From Acidobacteriaceae bacterium (lineage in GTDB: Bacteria > Acidobacteriota > Terriglobia > Terriglobales > Acidobacteriaceae), in contig JASHOC010000235.1 of NCBI GenBank assembly GCA_030041305.1, positions 1 through 64,000 of the forward strand: DNA of 64,000 bases. Direction: 5' to 3'. Below the pieces are notes generated by a model. That model was not told where the DNA came from, searched no databases, and was given only the letters and a program-made list of their open reading frames with translations. Shown one piece after another: positions 30,241 through 38,238 of this stretch. Position 1 is the stretch's first letter; each line of letters starts with the position of its first letter. The position numbers were made by a program, and so were the translations under genes.

Positions 30241-31623
30241 ATGGCGAAAAAGGGCAAGGATCTCCTTTTTGATCGATATTCACTAGGGCGGGTCTTGGGT
30301 GAGGGGTACTTCGGGCTCGTGTATCTCGCCCGGGATAATGTGCTGGGCCGAGACATTGCCATTAAAGCGCTCAAGCGCGAGTTTGTAAAAGATGCGGAAG
30401 TCCTGAGGAGGTTTGCGAACGACGCACGCATCGCTGCTGCTGTCGGCCACCCGAATATCGTGGTTGTTTACGACCTTCTCCCCGCTGAGGGGCCCCGCTA
30501 CATCATGATGGAATATCTGCCGAACGGCACCCTTCAGACTCTGCTGGAAAGGCGTGGGAAGATGCCGGTTGCGGAAGCGGTAGATGTTGGACTCTCGATA
30601 GCCCGAGCGCTGAAAACTGTTCATGGCAAAGGGGTCGTGCATCGTGACATCAAGCCGAGCAACATCCTTCTCGGTGACGACGGCTTGATCAAGCTCGCAG
30701 ATTTCGGCATCGCGCATCTTCCCAAATCGTACGGCGGAATGGGCGTCACGCGGTTGGGGCAGCCTCATCCATGTACGCCGACCTATGCTTCTCCAGAACA
30801 AGTTTGCGGCTCCCCACTCGACGGCCGCTCAGACCTGTACACGGTCGGGGTGCTCCTTTATCAACTGGTCACGGGGTCATTCTATTTTGACCTAAATCGA
30901 TACCCGGATGCTGCGGACTGCTTCAGTGCCGTTCTTCACCATCAACCGGTTTCCCCGAGAAATTTGAATGAAGAGATACCGGCGCTTCTGGACCAGATCA
31001 TCATGCGGCTGCTTCAAAAGTCACCGGACAGCCGCTACCAAGACGCGGTTGCGCTGGTTAGGGATCTGGAGAGGCTGTTTCCGTCAAGTCCTCACGATCT
31101 TCATGGAACGATAATTCCCAAGATCATCACGGTGAATACTACAGCCCAACGTGAGGGCGGGGCGATCCGCCACCGTATTCGCGTTGAAGCGAGAAACGAC
31201 GGCGACAAGGCTGCTTTGTGGAGCGGACTCACGGTGAACCTCCCTGTTATATCCACTCGCGAAGAAGTGGAAAGCTGTGAGCTAAGCGTGTGGAGTTCGC
31301 GTAAGGGTGACATTGCCCGTCGCGCTCCGGGCGATAGTTTTTATGGATTTAGGGGCGATGGGACATTTGGCGAGATGCCCGCGACTTGTCTGTTCGTGGA
31401 GACGCCGTCGAGTGCCTGGACGCCAGGGGAATACTTGTCGTTGGAAGTGTCGTTCGTAACAACCAAGCCTGAGTGTGAGGCGCATGTCCGTGCGTGGGCA
31501 TCATGGGAGACAAATGGTGAGACAAAAACCAAGGGAGACCCTGAATGGTCGAGAGAGTGTTTGCGGGACCAGCAAAGGATCCCAGCTTACAAGGCCTCGA
31601 TCTCATTGCCACCTGAATGCTAG
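30241..31623 (+). CDS. Serine/threonine protein kinase with novel C-terminal domain
   Basis: GRVLGEGYFGLVYLARD, IAIKALKREF, VVHRDIKPSNILLGDDGLIKLADFGIAH, YASPEQV; no TM segment seen. Confidence 0.92.
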   Translation: MAKKGKDLLFDRYSLGRVLGEGYFGLVYLARDNVLGRDIAIKALKREFVKDAEVLRRFANDARIAAAVGHPNIVVVYDLLPAEGPRYIMMEYLPNGTLQTLLERRGKMPVAEAVDVGLSIARALKTVHGKGVVHRDIKPSNILLGDDGLIKLADFGIAHLPKSYGGMGVTRLGQPHPCTPTYASPEQVCGSPLDGRSDLYTVGVLLYQLVTGSFYFDLNRYPDAADCFSAVLHHQPVSPRNLNEEIPALLDQIIMRLLQKSPDSRYQDAVALVRDLERLFPSSPHDLHGTIIPKIITVNTTAQREGGAIRHRIRVEARNDGDKAALWSGLTVNLPVISTREEVESCELSVWSSRKGDIARRAPGDSFYGFRGDGTFGEMPATCLFVETPSSAWTPGEYLSLEVSFVTTKPECEAHVRAWASWETNGETKTKGDPEWSRECLRDQQRIPAYKASISLPPEC

Positions 31624-31862
31624 CGTTTCGGCCAGGCGATGACAATGCGCGCGAGGGAGGAACTGCGGATCACGGACTTGTCCACGGACTAATTTACGGT
31701 GACTCCACTTCCAAGGCTCGTTGGGTTGGGGCTATTGTGAGGCATCCAGGTCACTTGGACCTCGGCGCGGAAGTCGAGATATCATCAAGAGGCGCGTCGG
31801 GAAGATCTGCCGCAAGCTGGGCGCGCGGAACTGGGCACAGGCTGCCATGAAGTTCGCGGATT

Positions 31863-32399
31863 CTAAGGTTTGAAGGACAGCCGGATATTGTCCAGGTCTC
31901 GCGGCGTGAGTGACCTCGCGAGTTGTGTTTCGAATTGCCTGCGCAATGATTCACAGCGAAGAAAGAAGCGAGCGTAATCATAGTCATGTTCCCGCAGCGG
32001 CGGGAGCTTCCGACCCACAGGCGAGGTGAGCCGGGAAATAGCTCTTTGTGCGCGTGAATCGTAGATGTAGAAGCGCTCCGGGAAATGAAAATGCAGGTAC
32101 TTGGAGGCGAGGGATCGTTTTTCAACTCCGGAGATGGCGGTGAACAGGTCCATAACCCGCTTGTGAATCTCAAGGTGCATCGAAAGGTCGTCCTCTTTGT
32201 CGCTGCGGATCTCACCAAACCACGCGTCGATCGCGGAATTGCGGATCTTGGGAGCGACCTCGCACTCGTAGAAGCTGTCTACGTCGGAATTGTCGGGGCT
32301 TGGGCGGCGTTCAACTGCGGCTCCGTAGGAACGTCCAATCAGCCATATTTTCCCGACGATAATTCCGTCCGCCTTATGGTCCGGGTTCTCGCGGCACAT
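31863..32399 (-). CDS. Hypothetical protein
   Basis: 178-aa open frame; no recognised domain; the same frame upstream reads like protein until a TGA. Confidence 0.5.
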   Translation of the reverse strand: MCRENPDHKADGIIVGKIWLIGRSYGAAVERRPSPDNSDVDSFYECEVAPKIRNSAIDAWFGEIRSDKEDDLSMHLEIHKRVMDLFTAISGVEKRSLASKYLHFHFPERFYIYDSRAQRAISRLTSPVGRKLPPLREHDYDYARFFLRCESLRRQFETQLARSLTPRDLDNIRLSFKP

Positions 32400-33097
32400 G
32401 TCGTCCAGCGGCCATGTTCTTCTGATTCTCCGATGCGCTGTTCAGGACCCTGGGGCAACTTCAAAATCGAACCCATACGGCTCAATCGCACGATCAAGAT
32501 AGGCGCTTGCACAATCGAATTGCCAGTTCGTCTTCCTCTTGGCGGCGGTAAACCGCCGCAGAACGCAGCCGGGCGCTTCGGGCGGCGCATGCGCTCGGCG
32601 GAGTGACGCATTCGGTGGCTGCCCGCTGGCGCGGACTTAGCTATGGCCGCCAGGAAATGAAAGCTTTCCCAGCATCCTACTGCGTACGTCGGTCTGGCCG
32701 CTGCCCGCTGATAGGTTGTCCGACCAATTGTCATTGTGGGCGGATAGGGCGAGGTCTCGTGTAGCAGCCCGCTCACTGCATGCGTCGGCCAAGCACTCAA
32801 TGCAGGTGTTGGCGCACCCGGGCGGCTTGGCCCCAAGAAGGCGCTGAGCATTGAACTCGAAGGCTTCACCGGTTTCAAGGTGGCAAAGAATCTGATCAAG
32901 CACTATCTAATTCCTCACCGTTAATCTGGCGATGAGGGCGGATATTGGCGAAGATCATCCCGAAGAAATGTAACTGAAGGCGCAGAACTCGTACCGGCGG
33001 GTGGCAGAAATCCGACGGACGGACACCGCGAAAGAGGCGTAAAGGAGGTTTTACGATTTCAGCAATTGCAGGCGGCGATGTGCGAAAAACGGGTCTT

Positions 33098-34003
33098 CTA
33101 TGCAGCATGGGGGTCCTCAATCTGAAACTTCAGCGTAGATAATTTTGTGTTGGCTTCTACGTATTCGTCGCCGATCGTAGTCAGAAAGCTGCAACTTCCT
33201 GCATTCACTTCTGGCGGTCCGAATTGGATCACCGCTTGATGGGTCAAAACTCCGATGGGTTCTCCCTGAAGCGTTTCCCATCCGAAAAAATGCAAAGGCC
33301 ACGGGATTTCAAATGGATTGATGTATAGTATCTGAACAAGAGAGGCGGCATTTCCAATTGAGTATTGCACAATGATCTTCGACGGATAAGGATTTGTAAC
33401 TCCAGGGATCAGGTCACCGTCTTTGAAGCACAACGCGTTGTATCGCCTAACACCAAACATCGAGCACTCCAGCCGAAGGGCTCCGTACGGAGGGATTGCG
33501 ACAGTCATGCTCTGGGTCTGGTCGAGAACTACACCGGCTGCGAATCGGGCGCTTACAAACCCCTGAGATTCCGAAGTGTAGTTTACCAATGCAAGTTCGT
33601 AGCCCCCGGATATGCTCGTGAACACACAGTTTCCTTGATATGGGCCGAGTATAACATGGTTGCTCAGGTTTGATTGATGACTCAAAGCTGTCCATTGGTC
33701 TCCCGGAACGATCTCCCAACAAGACAGATACCATTCTTGCATTTCGTCAGTTACGTTCTTGAAGGTATAGTGACCGCCTTCGATGTAATCAGTGCGGCCC
33801 ATGTGTTGCGAAAGAAGATAGTTGCTCTGTCCGTCTGGACCGTTATGAGTTATTACAAGGCCGTTTTGCCGTGGGGTCTTATCGTAGGACCAGACAAATA
33901 GTACACTCCCAAGCGGCGGAAGCAGGAATTTAATGGCATTGTGAAAATTGATTGGTGTGACGATGTTCGCTGGGTTTAGGCCGGATGGCGGCGGAACAGG
34001 CAT
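33098..34003 (-). CDS. Hypothetical protein, unknown family
   Basis: 301 aa with well-behaved composition; no recognised domain. Confidence 0.6.
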   Translation of the reverse strand: MPVPPPSGLNPANIVTPINFHNAIKFLLPPLGSVLFVWSYDKTPRQNGLVITHNGPDGQSNYLLSQHMGRTDYIEGGHYTFKNVTDEMQEWYLSCWEIVPGDQWTALSHQSNLSNHVILGPYQGNCVFTSISGGYELALVNYTSESQGFVSARFAAGVVLDQTQSMTVAIPPYGALRLECSMFGVRRYNALCFKDGDLIPGVTNPYPSKIIVQYSIGNAASLVQILYINPFEIPWPLHFFGWETLQGEPIGVLTHQAVIQFGPPEVNAGSCSFLTTIGDEYVEANTKLSTLKFQIEDPHAA

Positions 34004-34332
34004 GGTCTATCCTCCAAGAGTGTTCGTGGCGAACTGGAAAAAATATATGCAAAATGATGCCCACCGGCAAGAGAAATTCTGAAGAGGAGCCGGGATGGCG
34101 GTCACAGGATCACGGTGACAACTCGGATACTTGATTGAAAGCGAATCGGGAGAGTCCGGTGGCTCGCGGTTCGGTGGCGTCCGAGTCAAACTTATTACCC
34201 AGGGGCCAACCGCCCGCCCGTTCGGCGCGGCGCTCGGGAGGCTAGACCGCTGGCGCGGTTGAAAGGGCGTTCGCATGAATCCCTGAAGATTACAGTGTTT
34301 CGGTATCGAAGGCCGTATCCGGCTGGTACCGG

Positions 34333-35046
34333 TCATATCGGACCTGGTTTCAAGAACGAGAGCAGGCGATGCAAGCGTTTTGTAACCTCGGCCAGAACAT
34401 CGCCAGAGCCGCCCAAATTCCTGAGTTTGCGCATTATTTGGGATCTCTCGCGAATCAGCGCCTTCCGTTCCTTCTCCAGCGCACCCAAACGACTCTCGAT
34501 AACCTGCAACCGCTTCTGCGCACGCCGATACTGTCGTATGTGGGCGTTCTCCTCCCGGTGCCCCACATGTAGTCCGCCGCACGCGCATGGATAGATTTGC
34601 ACGTCGTCTCCCAGTCGCATGGCATGCAACACAGCACTCATATAGTTCTGATGGCGGAGCTTGCGGCGGCAACGGCGCAACTCGGCTCTCAGGGCCCGCC
34701 GCTCCTTCGCGGAGAGCACCGGAGCCGATTGGTCGGACGGGTTATCTGCCTCGCCCCTCACGCCGCCAATGTCACCAGCACGCTCGCCGCCGCTTGGGAC
34801 GGTCATCTGCACTGGTGTGGCCTCCGCCGCCGCCCGCCGGTAACCCTTCCGCCGGATGAGAGCGCGAGCGGTGGTCTTCGCCGCCTTGGCCTGGTCCGGC
34901 GCAATACGTTGGCGCATTCGATCATGCTGGCGCTGGAGGTCCAGTGCCCATTCACGGTGGCTGCCGTGGTGGAAAGGAATGGGTTCGCCACCCAGGGCGC
35001 GGATGTACGCGGCGAAGCGAAATGCGGTGCGCTGGTGCTGGTTCAT
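34333..35046 (-). CDS. Hypothetical zinc-motif protein
   Basis: DDVQIYPCACGGLHVGH resembles phage-type short zinc motifs; coiled-coil C-terminus. Confidence 0.5.
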   Translation of the reverse strand: MNQHQRTAFRFAAYIRALGGEPIPFHHGSHREWALDLQRQHDRMRQRIAPDQAKAAKTTARALIRRKGYRRAAAEATPVQMTVPSGGERAGDIGGVRGEADNPSDQSAPVLSAKERRALRAELRRCRRKLRHQNYMSAVLHAMRLGDDVQIYPCACGGLHVGHREENAHIRQYRRAQKRLQVIESRLGALEKERKALIRERSQIMRKLRNLGGSGDVLAEVTKRLHRLLSFLKPGPI

Positions 35047-35332
35047 TATTGTCCCTCAAAACAATCTGGCCAGTCCGAACGTAAATAGCCAACTTCGCCT
35101 TGCGAGTGTCGGTACTTCTTGCGATTCGAGGGGGGTGCAGCCCACTTCCGTTTCAACGGCGGCCTGATATAACGCGGCGCATCGGATCAGTCGGAGATGC
35201 CACGTGCCGTGGAACGGATAGTGCGCTCACGAAGGGGTTGCCATCTTGGCTTCGCCGCAACAATTCCCCCAATGCTGCCAGCAGACAGCGAAGGCTTAAA
35301 ATTGTGCCGTCGAAAGGGATGTTCCACCATCC

Positions 35333-35899
35333 ATGCTGACCGACGCTCCGCCACGCAAATTGAACCTTGCAGGTTTCCGAGAGAGCGACCGGCGCACCGC
35401 GCTCGATTTACCCGATGACGGACGCTTGCCAGGAATCGCGAAATCCATCGAATCGGCAATGAAGGCAGAGGCGATCGCAAGCGTCCGTCGAGCGTGCGCC
35501 GACTTCCTCAAGGATGTTTCGCCGTTCTACGGCGTCCCGGATTGCAGCGTCCGAGTGCTCGCCGCCCGACCGCTGCGAGTCCACGAACATTGGAAGACGG
35601 AACTGTTCGGCGACTACGACCCCGAGGTGATGCTCATCCGGGTCTGGATGCGCACAGCGGTGCGGAAGGAAGTCTCCGCCTTCGGCGCGATTCTGAGCAC
35701 CCTCTGTCACGAGTTCTGTCATCATCTCGACTACAAAAAATTCGCCTTCGCAGGTTCAAGGCATACGCGTGGGTTCTACGAAAGAGCCGTTCTGCACCAT
35801 CACGCACGGGGCAGCCCGCCGAAACGGCTGTTTTGGGTGCCGATGCCGGGTGGGCGCTGGCGGATAGATTGGCAGAAGACGAATCGTGGTGCCTCATGA
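35333..35899 (+). CDS. SprT-like/HExxH putative metalloprotease
   Basis: ILSTLCHEFCHHLDYKKF and downstream H/F-rich segment. Confidence 0.65.
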   Translation: MLTDAPPRKLNLAGFRESDRRTALDLPDDGRLPGIAKSIESAMKAEAIASVRRACADFLKDVSPFYGVPDCSVRVLAARPLRVHEHWKTELFGDYDPEVMLIRVWMRTAVRKEVSAFGAILSTLCHEFCHHLDYKKFAFAGSRHTRGFYERAVLHHHARGSPPKRLFWVPMPGGRWRIDWQKTNRGAS

Positions 35900-36420
35900 T
35901 GTTCCAAGATTGGGAAGCCGCCTGGGTGGCTGGCATAGATGGCTGCTCGGCCGGTTGGGTGGCGTTTTCTGTAGACACCCGCACCGGCGCTACAGAAGCC
36001 GATGTGGTCGATGTCGTACCCTGGCTTCGCAACAGACCTGCGGGCCTGGCGGCGCTCGCTATCGACATCCCAATCGGTCTTATGGATGGTCCGCGATCCT
36101 GTGACAGCGCAGCGCGGCGGCTTCTCGGTTTGCCACGGTGCACCAGCGTTTTCTCGGCTCCATGCCGCGCCGCCCTTACGGAACCCGATCACGCCTGCGC
36201 GAGTCGGATGAATCGCGCCGTAGCCGGGAAAGGGGTCAGCATCCAAACGTGGTGGATGGCACCGAAGTAAAAGAGATCGACAATGCCATCGCGGCGAACC
36301 TTCAATCGTGGGTCTACGAAGTTCATCCGGAAGTTTGCTTTTGGCGATTAGCCCCGACCTCTTCAGCAGTACAGCCAACGCAGTTCCCATGGCCTGTGAG
36401 AGCGGAAGCTGCGGAGGTTC
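35896..36420 (+). pseudogene. DUF429 family protein, frameshifted
   Basis: WVAGIDGCSAGWVAFSVD...LAIDIPIGLMDG...SIQTWWMAPK stop; the next frame continues VKEIDNAIAANLQSWVYEVHPEVCFWRLA. Confidence 0.75.
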
Positions 36421-36566
36421 GGGATCGGAGTCATCGGCAACGACGCAGCTCGGCAACCGCTCGACAAGGGCTAAGTGGCAGCGGCTTTCCTGTTCTTCGA
36501 CGTGGCCCGAAAGGTGATTGATAGCGGCGGTTCGGAAGTAAATGGCGGCCGGGTTGTTGGCGTATT

Positions 36567-36719
36567 TAGTACCTATCCATTTGAATCCTGCACATTTTGC
36601 GCAGAATATTTCTGGCGATGTACGTTTCGGTCAGTATTCATGCGGGATTTCGGCATTTTTTCAAAGGCTCCAACTTTCGGGAAAATGCCAGGTTTTGGTT
36701 CCGGCTACGCCGGGTTAGG
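36567..36719 (+). repeat. 153-bp interspersed repeat, copy 2
   Basis: Identical to copy 1 in inverse orientation. Confidence 0.9.
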
Positions 36720-36720
36720 A

Positions 36721-37644
36721 TTACCGAGAGTAAAGCTCGCGCAACACACCCCGGGTTCGGATGTACTCCATCTTGCACAATTCGGATTCCGGCACCCCTT
36801 TGTGCACTGCATCCCTGGCAGCTCTTCGGACTTGATCAGCGTCATCCAACGTGCTCCTTAGGCTGGGCGAGACCCTCCGCGCAAGTGAGATCAGGTTCGA
36901 TAACGAATCTTCTCTTTTGTACTTCAGTTCCTGGATGGCCTTCTCGTGCCCCGTCGCGATGAGCCGATCTCTCAGAGCAAACTCTATTGCTGATCGGCAG
37001 ACGATGAGACACGCGATAAAGCGCCCGTAGATGTAGCACTTCGATGCCTCCTCAATGTACGACTTGACGCCCATCGGGGCGCTCTTCTCTGTCGTCAGGA
37101 CTTTAAGCAACTCGGCGCGTCTAATCATCCTCGGGAAGAGGTTCGATATTTCGGTCGCGTAATGCTTCACGATCCCTGCCGAGATAGCTTCGGGGTTAGC
37201 CTTTGCTTCTATAACTGCGAGCCAAGGGACGCTCAACCCCTCGCGTTCCCTCGCAAAAATGCTTTGGAAATTGCCAATAAGGATGTTCAACTGTCTATAC
37301 CCTACGGCAACCGCCAATGGATAATGATCAGAACTTAACTCCATTCCTGAAAACTGATCAGCCATCAAGCCACCCAGCTTCTCACCGAGCAAAGTGTTGA
37401 AGAACGTCTGGAGGTTATTCCTGTTGCATTGTTCTTTTAGGCGATGTAGTGGCTCGGTGATTCTCTGATCCGGTCCGTGGCATAGTTCTCCTTCCATTTC
37501 TTCCAGCGTAGGTTCGAATTCCGTGACCCAAAGTTCGCGCCCCCGTTCGTCGTCCGAGACTGCGTAATGGCCACCAGCAATCCTCGGCAGAACCCATGCA
37601 ATGACCTCAACCTCAGTCGGATCGCGCTGCTTCTCCTTCCGCAT
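36721..37644 (-). CDS. Hypothetical protein with HEPN/DUF4145-like C-terminus
   Basis: YIEEASKCYIYGRFIACLIVCRSAIEFALRDRLIATG. Confidence 0.5.
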   Translation of the reverse strand: MRKEKQRDPTEVEVIAWVLPRIAGGHYAVSDDERGRELWVTEFEPTLEEMEGELCHGPDQRITEPLHRLKEQCNRNNLQTFFNTLLGEKLGGLMADQFSGMELSSDHYPLAVAVGYRQLNILIGNFQSIFAREREGLSVPWLAVIEAKANPEAISAGIVKHYATEISNLFPRMIRRAELLKVLTTEKSAPMGVKSYIEEASKCYIYGRFIACLIVCRSAIEFALRDRLIATGHEKAIQELKYKREDSLSNLISLARRVSPSLRSTLDDADQVRRAARDAVHKGVPESELCKMEYIRTRGVLRELYSR

Positions 37645-37715
37645 CGTGTCCTCTCATGCCCCACTACGTGCGGTTCTGATCGACTGACCTGACCCACCGA
37701 GTACTGCATTAACTG

Positions 37716-38230
37716 TTAGGCACAGGCCCAAGCCGCCGAGAGCACCTCGGCCTGTTTCAATACAATCTCGGTAGCCTCCTCCTGCTTGTCTGGCGGGTAC
37801 TTGCACTTCTTCAAGATCGTCTTCACCATGATTCGAAGTCGGGCACGCACCGACCCCGGCACGGACCAATCCACGGTGACGCTCTTGCGAAGCTTTTCCG
37901 TAAGCTCCAGAGCGATCTTCCGCAGGATTTCGTCCCCAAGCTCCCGTACCGAAACGTTATTGCTTGCCAGGGCATAGTAGAACGCCACCTCCTCGGGCTT
38001 CAATCCTAACTACTCACCTCGCTCCCCCACATCCCGGAACTGCTTGGCCATGGCAATCAATTCCTCAATATCGTAGAACCAGTCGGCGGGCACGAGGCAT
38101 CGGCGGCGCTTCATGGATTCCCGAAATGCTGGGCTTGTGGTGATGGTCTCGGCCTTGGCGTTGACGGTGTTGAACGCCGCCTTGCCATCCTTCGACCAGA
38201 ACGGACACTGTTGGCGAAATCGATCAACGC
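37716..38230 (-). pseudogene. Chimeric remnant: SRAP (YedK/HMCES-like) fragment joined to the HsdR C-terminal region
   Basis: FWSKDGKAAFNTVNAKAETITTSPAFRESMKRRRCLVPADWFY (SRAP) runs into IEELIAMAKQFRDVGERGE*LGLKPEEVAFYYALASNNVSVRELGDEILRKIALELTEKLRKSVTVDW (HsdR-type) with an in-frame TAG. Confidence 0.75.
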
Positions 38231-38238
38231 TTGGTTAT

